From Methylobacterium goesingense (lineage in GTDB: Bacteria > Pseudomonadota > Alphaproteobacteria > Rhizobiales > Beijerinckiaceae): a DNA stretch of 64,000 bases. Position 1 is the first letter of the stretch. Every line of letters starts with the position of its first letter. The notes under the pieces are model-generated. The model did no database searches. It was not told the DNA's origin and was given only the letters and a program-made list of their open reading frames with translations. A program made the position numbers and the translations under genes. The stretch covers positions 1 through 64,000 of the forward strand of contig NZ_BPQL01000080.1 of the NCBI RefSeq assembly GCF_022179225.1. The letters run 5' to 3'. This document shows positions 26,517-35,509 of this stretch, in pieces.

Positions 26517-26732
26517 ATGATGCGCCCAACCCTCGACCGGGGACGCCCCGGGACCCGCCCCACGGATGTTCGCCCTCACGCGCCGGAGCGGCGGGACGCG
26601 CGCCCTGCCCCGCGCTGGCTCAGGCTCGGGATCGCGGGCGTGCTCGGGGCGGTCGCCGGCGCGGTGCTGTTTCCGACACGCGCCGAGGGCGCGCCGACGG
26701 AGCGGAGCGGGAGGCGGTCTTCGCGAGACTGA
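26517..26732 (+). CDS. Small membrane-anchored hypothetical protein
   Basis: The 71-residue product starts MMRPTLDRGRPG, has an Arg/Pro-rich cytoplasmic part and one hydrophobic segment (WLRLGIAGVLGAVAGAVLFP), then a short polar tail. GGGACG precedes the ATG but is a weak ribosome binding site. No family recognised. It converges on the cbbY-like gene and may be a chance frame. Confidence 0.35.
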   Translation: MMRPTLDRGRPGTRPTDVRPHAPERRDARPAPRWLRLGIAGVLGAVAGAVLFPTRAEGAPTERSGRRSSRD

Positions 26733-26783
26733 AGCGCGGGCCTGCCCGACCCGGGCTCCGGTCCCGATCGACCGGGATCCCTA

Positions 26784-27536
26784 TCAGGCGGTGATGCGCG
26801 CGTGCCAGTCGCGCAGGGCGTCCAGGGTCACGATGCCGTCCGGCCAGGCATGCCCGGAGAGGTGGCGATGCGGCGCGCCGGGTTCGCCGAGGTCGGAGAC
26901 GGCCGAGAACGCCCCGTCGAGGCGGTGGCTCTCGGTGTAGCGGCTGCGGGTGGCGATGACCGGCAGGCCCGCATCGAGGGCCGACCGGATGCCCGCGGCC
27001 GAGTCCTCGAAGGCGACGGCCTCGGAAGGCGCCACGCCGAGACGCTGAAGCGCGAGGTCGAACACGTCGGGGGCGGGCTTCTTGCGCGCCGCCTCGTCGC
27101 CGCAGGCGATCACATCGAAGGGGACGTCGCCGGCGGGAAAGTTGATCCGCAGCAGGGTGTCGACGTTGGGGCGGCTCGTCGTGCTGGCGACCGCGAGCTT
27201 GAGTCCGGCCGCCCGCGCCTCCGCGATCAGCCGGCCCACCCCGGGCCGCAGGGCGAGGCTGCCGCCCTCCACGAGATCGCCGTAACGGCGGGTCTTGCGG
27301 TCGTGGATCTCGCTCATAAGGGGCCCGAGAGCCTTGGCCTCCTCGGCATGCTCGGTCTCGACGTAGTGGCGCAGGCGTTCCTTGCCGCCCATCACGGTCA
27401 GGAGATCGGCGTAGCGGGCCGGGGACCAGGACCAGGGCAGGCCCAGATCCGCGAAGGCACCGTTGAAGGCTTGCCGGTGCAGGTCCTCGGTCTCGGCCAG
27501 CGTCCCGTCGACGTCGAAGATCAGCGCCCTCAGCAT
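26784..27536 (-). CDS. cbbY: CbbY-type HAD phosphatase
   Basis: CbbY dephosphorylates xylulose-1,5-bisphosphate, a misfire product of RuBisCO chemistry. The 250-residue protein has HAD motif [12 protein letters not shown] (nucleophile Asp8, acid Asp10), motif [12 protein letters not shown], the lysine in [12 protein letters not shown] and motif [11 protein letters not shown]. It is the last gene of cbbF-cbbP-rpe-cbbY, overlapping the rpe end by seven bases. No RuBisCO gene lies in the window, so its substrate here is uncertain; related sugar phosphates are possible. Confidence 0.86.
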   Translation of the reverse strand: MLRALIFDVDGTLAETEDLHRQAFNGAFADLGLPWSWSPARYADLLTVMGGKERLRHYVETEHAEEAKALGPLMSEIHDRKTRRYGDLVEGGSLALRPGVGRLIAEARAAGLKLAVASTTSRPNVDTLLRINFPAGDVPFDVIACGDEAARKKPAPDVFDLALQRLGVAPSEAVAFEDSAAGIRSALDAGLPVIATRSRYTESHRLDGAFSAVSDLGEPGAPHRHLSGHAWPDGIVTLDALRDWHARITA

Positions 27537-28216
27537 GAGAGGGGGCCGCCTCCGACCTCCGCCGCGCCCGCCCGGATCGCCGCGATCCGCTCCGCGTAGC
27601 CAGCCGGCCCGCCCTTGAACACGGCGTTGCCGGCCACGAAGGCGTTCGCCCCGGCGCGGGCGGCCTCCGCCACGGTCTCGGGCCCGATGCCGCCATCGAC
27701 CTCGATGTCGATGTCCCGACCGGCACTCATCGCCCGGATCCGCCGGATGGTCTCCAGTGTCGAAGGGATAAAGCTCTGGCCGCCGAAGCCCGGATTGACC
27801 GTCATCACGAGGACGAGGTCGACGAGGTCGAGGAGCGGCTCGATGGCGCTCGCCGGCGTGCCGGGATTGAGTGCGATGCCGGCGCGCTTGCCGAGATCCC
27901 GGATCGCCTGGAGCGACCGGTGGATGTGCGGTCCGGCCTCCACGTGGACCGAGATCGCGTCGGCCCCCGCCTCGGCGAAAGCCGCGAGGTAGGGGTCGGC
28001 CGGCGCGATCATCAGATGCACGTCGAAGGGCTTGGCCGAGTGCGGCCGCAGGGCCTTGATCACGGCCGGGCCGAAAGTGAGGTTCGGCACGAAGTGGCCG
28101 TCCATCACGTCGAGGTGGATCCAGTCGGCCCCGGCCTCGGACACCGCGCGCACCTCCTCACCGAGCTTGGCGAAATCCGCCGAGAGGATCGAGGGCGAGA
28201 TGATCGGGCCGTTCAT
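27530..28216 (-). CDS. rpe: Ribulose-phosphate 3-epimerase
   Basis: Interconverts ribulose 5-phosphate and xylulose 5-phosphate. The 228-residue TIM-barrel protein begins [20 protein letters not shown]. It has [16 protein letters not shown] (catalytic Asp and metal-binding His), [10 protein letters not shown] and the phosphate-binding/catalytic IEVDGGIG. Placed between phosphoribulokinase and cbbY, it would supply or drain the kinase's substrate ribulose 5-phosphate. It lies 31 bases after the kinase stop, indicating one operon. Confidence 0.95.
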   Translation of the reverse strand: MNGPIISPSILSADFAKLGEEVRAVSEAGADWIHLDVMDGHFVPNLTFGPAVIKALRPHSAKPFDVHLMIAPADPYLAAFAEAGADAISVHVEAGPHIHRSLQAIRDLGKRAGIALNPGTPASAIEPLLDLVDLVLVMTVNPGFGGQSFIPSTLETIRRIRAMSAGRDIDIEVDGGIGPETVAEAARAGANAFVAGNAVFKGGPAGYAERIAAIRAGAAEVGGGPLSC

Positions 28217-28247
28217 AGTGGAATTCTCCGGAGGCTCGTGGCCGCGC

Positions 28248-29108
28248 TCAAGCCATGCGGCGCTTGCGCTCGACGAGTTGCATGATGATCGGGGTCAGGA
28301 TGAGCTGCATGGCAAGGTCGAGCTTGCCGCCCGGGATGACGATGGAATTGGCACGGCTCATGAACGAGCCCTGGATCATGGAAATCAGGTAGGAGAAGTC
28401 GATCCCCTTCGGGTCCTTGAAGCGGATCACCACCATCGATTCGTCGGCGGTGGGAATCCAGCGGGCGATGAAGGGGTTGGAGGTGTCCACCATCGGCACC
28501 CGCTGGAAGTTGATGTCCGTCCAGGTGAATTGCGGGCAGATGGTCTGCACGTAGTCGGGCATCCGCCGCAGGATCACGTCGGTGACGGCTTCGGTGGAGT
28601 AGCCCCGGAACGAGCGGTCCCGGTGCAGCTTCTGGATCCATTCGAGGTTGATCACCGGCACCACGCCGATCTTGAGGTCGGCGTAGCGGGCCATGTCGAC
28701 GTTGTCGTCGACGACGCAGCCGTGCAGGCCCTCGTAGAACAGCAGATCGGAGCCGGGCGGGAAGTCCTCCCAGGCCGTGAAGGTGCCGGGTTCGATGCCG
28801 TAATGGGCGGCGTCCACCGCGTCGTGGGCGTAGTGGCGCGTGCGTCCCCGGCCGGAATCCGCGTAGATCCGGAATACCTCCTCCAGCTCGGGCAGGAGAT
28901 TGGCGCGGGGGGCGAAGTGGCTGAGGTTCGGCTCCTCGACCATCATCCGCCGCATGGTGTCCCGGTCATAGGCGTGGAACGCGTCGCCCTCGATGTAGAC
29001 CGCGCTCACGTCCTCCCGGCGGAAGATCTGCTCGAAGGTGTTGCGGACCGAGGTGGTCCCGGCCCCCGAGGAGCCGGTGACCGAGATGATGGGATGACGC
29101 GCCGACAT
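28248..29108 (-). CDS. cbbP: Phosphoribulokinase
   Basis: Phosphorylates ribulose 5-phosphate to ribulose 1,5-bisphosphate. The 286-residue protein is the bacterial octameric type. It starts [19 protein letters not shown] (P-loop), then [16 protein letters not shown], and has the [13 protein letters not shown] and [17 protein letters not shown] segments. In Methylobacterium extorquens a RuBisCO-less phosphoribulokinase has been reported as essential for methylotrophy because its product signals to a CbbR-type regulator. The adjacent cbbR gene suggests the same here, which is an inference. ATG 29108 was chosen since the frame upstream is a shadow of the FBPase gene. Confidence 0.95.
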   Translation of the reverse strand: MSARHPIISVTGSSGAGTTSVRNTFEQIFRREDVSAVYIEGDAFHAYDRDTMRRMMVEEPNLSHFAPRANLLPELEEVFRIYADSGRGRTRHYAHDAVDAAHYGIEPGTFTAWEDFPPGSDLLFYEGLHGCVVDDNVDMARYADLKIGVVPVINLEWIQKLHRDRSFRGYSTEAVTDVILRRMPDYVQTICPQFTWTDINFQRVPMVDTSNPFIARWIPTADESMVVIRFKDPKGIDFSYLISMIQGSFMSRANSIVIPGGKLDLAMQLILTPIIMQLVERKRRMA

Positions 29109-29134
29109 TCTGGGTGGGTGCCGTTGTGAGCGAA

Positions 29135-30196
29135 CTAGCTGCGCATCAGGCCGCGCTGCCCGAACAGGGGCGAGCGGCCGGCGGCGGCATTGCGGCCACC
29201 GTAGTACTTTGCGACGCAGGCGACCTCGTCGATGGACCCGAAGATCAGCGGCACGCGCTCGTGGATGCCGGTGGCGCCGATGTCGAGGATGCGGCGCTCG
29301 CCGTCGATGGCGCCAGCGCCGGCCTGCTCCATCAGCATGGCGATGGGGGCGGCCTCGTAGAGGAGGCGCAGGCGCCCCTGTGCGTAGCCCTTCCGGTTGT
29401 CGCCGGGATAGAGGAACACGCCCCCGCGCAGGAGCACCCGCTGGGCATCCGCCACCAGCGAGCCGAGCCAGCGCATGTTGAAGTCCTTGTCCAGCGGGCC
29501 CTCCGAGCCGCGCAGGCAATCCTCGATATAAGCCTTGACCGGGCCGTCCCAGTTGCGGGCGTTCGAGGCGTTGATCGCGTATTCCTTGGCCGAGGCCACC
29601 ACCTCCAGGCGCGGATGCGTGAGGCGGAAGGTCCGCGTCTCCCGGTCCAGGGTGTAGATCTGCGTGCCGTGGCCGAGGGTGACCACGAGGGAGGTCGCCG
29701 GGCCGTAGGTGACGAAGCCGGCGGCGATCTGCTCGGTGCCCGGCGTGGTGAAGGAGGCGATCGAATCGGCCTCGCCGGCCACTACCGGGCGGATGCCGAA
29801 GATCGACCCCACCGCCATGTTGACGCCGATGTTGGAGGAGCCGTCGAGGGGATCGATCGCCACCGCCAGCGGCGCACCGGGGTTGAGCTGCATCATGCCC
29901 TCGGCCTCCTCGGAGGCGACGACCGCCACGGGCGCACCGCGCAGGGCCTCCGTGAAGCGCTCGTGGGCCAGCACGTCGAGGGCCTTCTGGACGTCGCCGT
30001 CGCTGTTGTTTCCGCCCGTGGCGGCGAGATCGGCGCCGCCGAGCATGCCCCGGCCGATCACCTCGCTGACATCGACGGCGGCCTCCGCGCAGGCCGCGAT
30101 CACGGCCGCGGCGTCGGCGAGCCGCGCATCGGCGGCGACCGTCCGCGCGAGGCAATCCGCGAAGGTGGACCCGAATTCCAGAGACACCGTCGACAT
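29135..30196 (-). CDS. cbbF: Fructose-1,6-bisphosphatase class I
   Basis: Hydrolyses fructose 1,6-bisphosphate (and often sedoheptulose 1,7-bisphosphate in Calvin-type operons). The 353-residue protein contains AIDPLDGSSNIGVNMAVGSI, the class I metal- and phosphate-binding signature, and EEAEGMMQL. YPGDNRKGYAQGRLRLLYEA supplies substrate contacts. It is the first gene of the cluster, 26 bases before the phosphoribulokinase start, and diverges from cbbR. ATG 30196 gives MSTVSLEFGSTFADCL; the open frame beyond it is antisense to cbbR. Confidence 0.95.
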   Translation of the reverse strand: MSTVSLEFGSTFADCLARTVAADARLADAAAVIAACAEAAVDVSEVIGRGMLGGADLAATGGNNSDGDVQKALDVLAHERFTEALRGAPVAVVASEEAEGMMQLNPGAPLAVAIDPLDGSSNIGVNMAVGSIFGIRPVVAGEADSIASFTTPGTEQIAAGFVTYGPATSLVVTLGHGTQIYTLDRETRTFRLTHPRLEVVASAKEYAINASNARNWDGPVKAYIEDCLRGSEGPLDKDFNMRWLGSLVADAQRVLLRGGVFLYPGDNRKGYAQGRLRLLYEAAPIAMLMEQAGAGAIDGERRILDIGATGIHERVPLIFGSIDEVACVAKYYGGRNAAAGRSPLFGQRGLMRS

Positions 30197-30424
30197 GAAC
30201 GTCCGTCCTTCTTCCATTCCAGGCCGGGCGATCCCGACCACGACCTGCCGACCAGCCGGGCCTCCCCACGGCAGGGGAAGCCGATCACATCGGAGCCCCT
30301 TGGCACGGGAGCGCCCTTCGACACCAGGGCCGCCGGCCTCTCCGAGGCCCGATCGCCCACACCGTATCACCGAAAGAATTCTGAAAAAACTTGCGAGCCA
30401 TTCCAAAAAAACTAGAACCGAATC
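30197..30424. promoter_or_regulatory. Divergent cbbF/cbbR promoter region with phased A-tracts
   Basis: A 228-base gap between the divergent cbbF and cbbR starts, the usual place for CbbR operators. Two A-tracts (30384-30389 and 30405-30411) are spaced about 21 bases centre to centre, two helical turns, which predicts intrinsic bending near the cbbR start. I could not identify a convincing T-N11-A palindrome, so exact operators are not called. Confidence 0.5.
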
Positions 30425-31381
30425 ATGCGCAACCTGTCTCTCAAACAGCTCCAAGCCGTCGCCGCGGTCGCCCGTCTCGGCACCATGACGCGGGCCGCGC
30501 AGGAGCTCAACGTGACGTCGGCCGCCCTCTACGCGCGCATCCGCCAGCTGGAGGAAGAGGCGGGCCTGATGCTGTTCGACCGCACACCCACGGGCCTGAA
30601 ACCCACGGATGCGGGCCGCGAAATGCTCTGGGCGATCAACAGCATCAACACGGTTCTGGAAACCTGCGCCGACCGCCTGGAAACCCTGAAGGGCGGCAGC
30701 GGGGGTCGCGTGGCGATGGGCGTGGTCTCGACGGCGAAGTACTTCGCGCCCGGCGTGATCGCCGGCTTCGTCGGGCTGCACCCGGCGGTGGAGATCAACC
30801 TCACGGTGGGAAACCGCGGCAACATGGTCGAGGCGCTGCGGAACTACGAGATCGACTTCGCCATCATGGGGCGCCCGCCCCGCGACTTCGCCATCGAGGC
30901 GGAAATCTTCGGCCCTCACCCGATCGTCATCATCGCGGCGCCGAGCCACCCGTACGCCGGCCGGATCGGACTGAGCCGTGCGGACCTCGCCCAGGAGTCC
31001 TTCCTGGTGCGCGAGGAGGGCTCCGGCACCCGGACGGTGTTCGAGGAGTTCATGGCCGGGATCATGATCAAGCGGGCGCGGCTCGGAATCGATTCCGGCT
31101 CGAACGAAACCATCAAGCAGGCGGTCATGGCCGGCCTCGGCATCGCGCTCATCTCGGCCCACACGGTGGCGGCCGAACTCGAGAGCGGTCGCCTCATCGT
31201 CCTCGATGTCCAGGGCCTGCCGATCCGGCGCGACTGGTACGCCGTTCGGCGCGCCGACAAGGTGCTGGGGCCGGCCGCGGCCGCGTTCTGGGACTACGTT
31301 TCCAAGGATGGCGGGCGCTGGCTGCCGCAGATGCGGCTCTCGCCGAATCCGTCCCCCGTGACGGCGGAGTTCGAGGCATGA
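30425..31381 (+). CDS. cbbR: LysR-type regulator CbbR (QscR-like)
   Basis: LysR regulator of the CbbR group. The 318-residue protein has the N-terminal helix-turn-helix LSLKQLQAVAAVARLGTMTR followed by AAQELNVTSAALYARIRQLE, and an effector domain with GNRGNMVEALRNYEIDFAIM, typical of CbbR. CbbR proteins sense metabolites such as RuBP or NADPH. In Methylobacterium the CbbR homologue QscR controls serine-cycle genes. Whether this one is QscR or a local CbbR cannot be decided here. Its TGA overlaps the next ATG. Confidence 0.92.
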   Translation: MRNLSLKQLQAVAAVARLGTMTRAAQELNVTSAALYARIRQLEEEAGLMLFDRTPTGLKPTDAGREMLWAINSINTVLETCADRLETLKGGSGGRVAMGVVSTAKYFAPGVIAGFVGLHPAVEINLTVGNRGNMVEALRNYEIDFAIMGRPPRDFAIEAEIFGPHPIVIIAAPSHPYAGRIGLSRADLAQESFLVREEGSGTRTVFEEFMAGIMIKRARLGIDSGSNETIKQAVMAGLGIALISAHTVAAELESGRLIVLDVQGLPIRRDWYAVRRADKVLGPAAAAFWDYVSKDGGRWLPQMRLSPNPSPVTAEFEA

Positions 31382-32619
31382 ACGACGCCGGCATCGTCAT
31401 CGTGGGGGCCGGCCAGGCCGGTTTCCAGGCCGCCGCGTCCCTGCGCGAGGCGGGCCATGCCGGATCTCTCATCCTGGTGGGCGACGAGGGCCTGCCCTAT
31501 CAGCGCCCGCCCCTGTCGAAGGCCTATCTCGCGGGCAAGACCGATGCGGCCGGCCTGTCCCTGCGCCCGGCCTCCTACTTCGCCGAACACCGCATCGTCC
31601 ACCGCGCGGAGGTGGTGGCGACCGGGATCGACCGGGCGGCGCGGCGCGTGGCGCTGAGCGACGGTGGCGACCTCGCCTACGACCACCTCGTGCTGGCCAC
31701 AGGTGCCCGCAACCGGGCCCTGCCGGTACCGGGGGCGGATCTTGCCGGCGTGCACCAACTGCGCTCGCTCGCCGATGCGGATGCCATCAAGGCCGGCCTC
31801 GCCGCGGCCCGGTCCGTCGCCATCGTGGGGGCCGGGTTCATCGGGCTCGAATTCGCCGGGATCTGCGCCGGGCGCGGCCCCGCCGTGACCGTGATCGAGG
31901 CCGCCGGCCACCCGATGGCCCGGGCCGTCTCGGCACGGACCGCCGATTTCTTCACCGCCGCGCACGAGCGGGCGGGCACGCGCTTTCTGTTCGGCGCGGG
32001 CGTGTCGGGTCTGGAGGGCGCGGACGGCCGGGTCGTCGCGGTCCGGCTCGCGGACGGGACGCGCGTCGCCGCAGACCTCGTCCTCGTCGGCATCGGCGTG
32101 GTGGCGAACCAGGAGCTGGCCGAGGCGGCCGGCCTCACGGTCGGCGACGGCATTCATACGGACGCCTTCCTCGCCACCTCCGACCCGGCCATCTCGGCCA
32201 TCGGCGACTGCGCGCGGGTGCCGAGCCGGTTCGCGCAAGGGGAGCCCGTCCGTATCGAGTCGGTGCAGAACGCCGTCGACCAGGGCCGCTGCCTCGCCGC
32301 GCGCCTGACCGGTCGCCCGGCTGCCTACGCGGCGGTCCCATGGTTCTGGAGCGACCAGGGCCCGCACAAGCTCCAGATCGCCGGCCTGACCCGCCCGGAC
32401 GATGCCAGCGTCGTGCGCCCGTCCGAGATCGGACTCACCGTATTCCGCTTTCGCGACGGAGCCTTGAGCGGCGTCGAAACGGTGGACCGCCCCGCCGATC
32501 ACATGGCGGCCCGGCGCATCCTCGATGCCGGCCTCGACCTGACGCCCGAGGCGGCCGCCGATCCGGCCCACGACCTGAAGGCACTCGCCAAGTCCGTCCC
32601 GAGCGGGATCCGTGCTTAG
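31378..32619 (+). CDS. FAD-dependent NAD(P)H-ferredoxin reductase-like protein
   Basis: The 413-residue flavoprotein has an N-terminal FAD-binding Rossmann motif (IVIVGAGQAGFQAAASLREA) and ERxxP-like YQRPPLSKAYL. The NAD(P)H motif is VAIVGAGFIGLEFAG, followed by FAD motif IGDCARV and a C-terminal reductase dimer/rhodocoxin-type domain with VPWFWSDQGPHKLQI. It belongs with rhodocoxin/putidaredoxin-type ferredoxin reductases. It overlaps cbbR by four bases (ATGA), implying translational coupling with a regulator, which is uncommon. No ferredoxin gene is adjacent; a P450 gene lies 9 kb away. Confidence 0.9.
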   Translation: MNDAGIVIVGAGQAGFQAAASLREAGHAGSLILVGDEGLPYQRPPLSKAYLAGKTDAAGLSLRPASYFAEHRIVHRAEVVATGIDRAARRVALSDGGDLAYDHLVLATGARNRALPVPGADLAGVHQLRSLADADAIKAGLAAARSVAIVGAGFIGLEFAGICAGRGPAVTVIEAAGHPMARAVSARTADFFTAAHERAGTRFLFGAGVSGLEGADGRVVAVRLADGTRVAADLVLVGIGVVANQELAEAAGLTVGDGIHTDAFLATSDPAISAIGDCARVPSRFAQGEPVRIESVQNAVDQGRCLAARLTGRPAAYAAVPWFWSDQGPHKLQIAGLTRPDDASVVRPSEIGLTVFRFRDGALSGVETVDRPADHMAARRILDAGLDLTPEAAADPAHDLKALAKSVPSGIRA

Positions 32620-32954
32620 CGGTCGTTCTCGGTGTTGAGGTCGCCGAGCCGTGTGCCCTCGCCCTGGCCCTGCCGGCTGAGGCGCACGCCGGATTCCCCG
32701 CCGGCCTCGCTGAAGACGACGCCGTTGGCCATCAGGGTGCTGCGGAGGACCTCGATCTGGCCCGAGGCCGGCACGCTGCCGCCGGTTTCGAAATCCCGCA
32801 CGAAAGCCTCGCCGAGGCCGAGCCGGCCGGCGAGATCCGCCTCGGACCAGTTCAGCAGGGCCCGCGCCACCCGCGACTGGGCCGGGCTGATGGTGTTCGG
32901 CCCCAGGCCATCCGGCTGCAGGCCGCTCGCGGCTGCCTCGTCCGATCCCGCCAC
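32616..32954 (-). CDS. XRE-type helix-turn-helix regulator
   Basis: The 112-residue protein has a lambda-repressor-like helix-turn-helix: SPAQSRVARALLNWSEADLA, then AGRLGLGEAFVRDFETGG, followed by VLRSTLMANGVVFSEAGGES. This arrangement is common in small single-domain alphaproteobacterial XRE proteins. GTG 32954 was chosen because GAGGGA lies nine bases upstream. Its stop overlaps the end of the converging flavoprotein gene by four bases. Targets are unknown. Confidence 0.83.
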   Translation of the reverse strand: MAGSDEAAASGLQPDGLGPNTISPAQSRVARALLNWSEADLAGRLGLGEAFVRDFETGGSVPASGQIEVLRSTLMANGVVFSEAGGESGVRLSRQGQGEGTRLGDLNTENDR

Positions 32955-33265
32955 CCTGAAACTCCCTCGACTGCTTCGACGATACGGGCGGACAACGGCA
33001 GCCCGACGGGTTCGTTCAACGAAATCCGCGCTGCGCACGCCGATTGCGGGGGATCAGCCTCTGCACGGCGTAAATCCGGCCTCACGGCGTCTTGACCATA
33101 TTTGTGCTGGAATCTTATCCGAAGGGGCGCAACGGACACCCCGAGGATGAGTTTCGCGCGCGTGAGCGCCGGCGGCCCTTCGGATCGGGGAGACCACGAT
33201 TGCGGCGCTCGACGCGGCGCGACGCATGGTTTGCACGGACCGGACCTGAGGAGGGGAGCCAGACG

Positions 33266-33763
33266 ATGAGAGCGATCCAGATCGCCGTGGTGGCCGGCGC
33301 CATCGCGGCCGCAGCGATGAGCACGGCAGCGAACGCGCAGATGGGCGGCAACGTCACGGGCTTCGGCCGCGACGCCCGCGAGAAGCCCGAGAAGAAGCAG
33401 TACGTTCCGGCCGCCAAGGCCCAGGAAAAGATCTTCCCCCTCGACGCGACCTGGACCGCCGTCAGCCTGAACGGCAAGCCGTTCGGCGGCAACGACCGTC
33501 CGAGCTTCATGGTCGACAAGCAGTACCGCGCTCGCGGTTACGGCGGCTGCAACACCTTCGCGGCCACCGCCTTCCCGTTGCGCGAGCAGCACCTCGCCGT
33601 GGGCCCTCTCGCCCTCACGAAGAAGCCTTGCGACAAGGGCCTCGGCGCCTCCGAGCAGGATTACTTCATCGCCCTGCGCACCGCCGCCCAGTGGGACCTC
33701 GTCGGCTCGCAGCTGGTGATCAAGAGCCAGAAGGGGGAGCTGCGCTTCGAGCGCGCGCTCTGA
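33266..33763 (+). CDS. META-domain (HslJ-like) exported protein
   Basis: META domains are small beta-rich folds found in the heat-inducible lipoprotein HslJ and secreted proteins. The 165-residue product follows a strong ribosome binding site (GAGGGGAG). It has a signal peptide (IAVVAGAIAAAAMSTAANAQ), then the META core: WTAVSLNGKPFGG, RPSFMVDKQYRARGYGGCNT, LAVGPLALTKKPC and a C-terminal LVIKSQKGELRFER strand. Two cysteines (GGCN and KPCDKG) probably form the family disulfide. Not a lipoprotein, because no lipobox cysteine follows the leader. Confidence 0.87.
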   Translation: MRAIQIAVVAGAIAAAAMSTAANAQMGGNVTGFGRDAREKPEKKQYVPAAKAQEKIFPLDATWTAVSLNGKPFGGNDRPSFMVDKQYRARGYGGCNTFAATAFPLREQHLAVGPLALTKKPCDKGLGASEQDYFIALRTAAQWDLVGSQLVIKSQKGELRFERAL

Positions 33764-34027
33764 TACGTCCTCCGCCTGATCAGAGCGGGTGACGCATCCG
33801 CAAGCCCGCGCGGCGCTTGAGCGAAGCCCAGATCTGCGCTCCCGAACGCGATCCCGCAGGGATCGCCGGAAGGGATCAATCGGATTTGGTATGATGCGTC
33901 GTGTGCGACGGCTTTAAGCCTTCGTTGACGACGATCCGGACCGGGACCGGCCGGTTTACGGCCTGTTCAAGTCCCTCGGCGCCCTGTGCCCCCATGACCT
34001 GCCGTCCCGGCGGGCGTGGGGAGCGCG

Positions 34028-34201
34028 ATGGGCACGAGGCTGGAATGGACCACCGGCAGCAACGGCCTGCGGCGCGGCGTCCGTGAGGCGACGCGCTACA
34101 CCTGCCCGCCGAGCCTGCACGCGGCCGCGATGATGATCGCCGCCGCCAGCCCCGTGGTCGCCACCATGATCGTGCTGTGCGCGGCCCTGCTCACCGCGTG
34201 A
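34028..34201 (+). CDS. Possible small membrane protein
   Basis: A 57-residue frame starting ATG 34028 after GGGGAGCG. The last 24 residues (AAAMMIAAASPVVATMIVLC) form one hydrophobic helix, preceded by a basic region, the usual layout of a small single-pass protein. There is no family match from memory. Start position and ribosome binding site are plausible, but length makes this uncertain. Confidence 0.38.
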   Translation: MGTRLEWTTGSNGLRRGVREATRYTCPPSLHAAAMMIAAASPVVATMIVLCAALLTA

Positions 34202-34379
34202 TGCACAGAGGAACCCAAGGAACAAACTTCTCTACTTATCTTGATCTGCGATAGGGACATTCTCCGCAGCAAAAAATCCCTCGCGGACAGAGAAGATTTG
34301 TCTTTGACGGCGGGACTTTGTCGATTGCCTCGACAGTACCGACGCGATATCTCCCGGCTCTGCATTCGCCATGCGAAAA

Positions 34380-34399
34380 CCGGCTCGAAAGCGAGCCGG
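34380..34399 (+). other. Perfect hairpin in the cysK leader
   Basis: CCGGCTCG (34380-34387) pairs with CGAGCCGG (34392-34399) around AAAG, 39 bases before the cysK start. A/T-rich sequence lies before it, not after it. It may be an attenuator or mRNA-stabilising hairpin. Confidence 0.5.
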
Positions 34400-34437
34400 C
34401 GCCCCCGCGAAACGCTCACGCCGACGAGGAGATCCCG

Positions 34438-35415
<978 letters not shown>

Positions 35416-35509
35416 AGTCGAAGACTTCTGATTTCGAAGACCTTCGGGCCACGCCCCGGAGGCCTTCGCGAAAACCCAGGCTTTCGAGCCCCGCCCGGAA
35501 GCCGCCATC

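Larger units (their letters stand above)
33764..34437. other. Gene-poor region before cysK
   Basis: Apart from one weak small frame at 34028, no gene is supported. The stretch 34210-34330 is AT-richer and probably includes the cysK promoter. An 8-bp hairpin lies at 34380-34399 in the cysK leader. I could not match the leader to a known SAM or cysteine-related riboswitch. Confidence 0.45.

Noticed and set aside
33901-34086. Small plus-strand frame overlapping the possible membrane protein at 34028
   Set aside because: Arg/Pro/Thr-rich without structure or ribosome binding site; the other frame is more plausible.
34210-34437. Riboswitch in the cysK leader
   Set aside because: Only a simple hairpin is visible; the conserved cores of SAM-type riboswitches could not be found.
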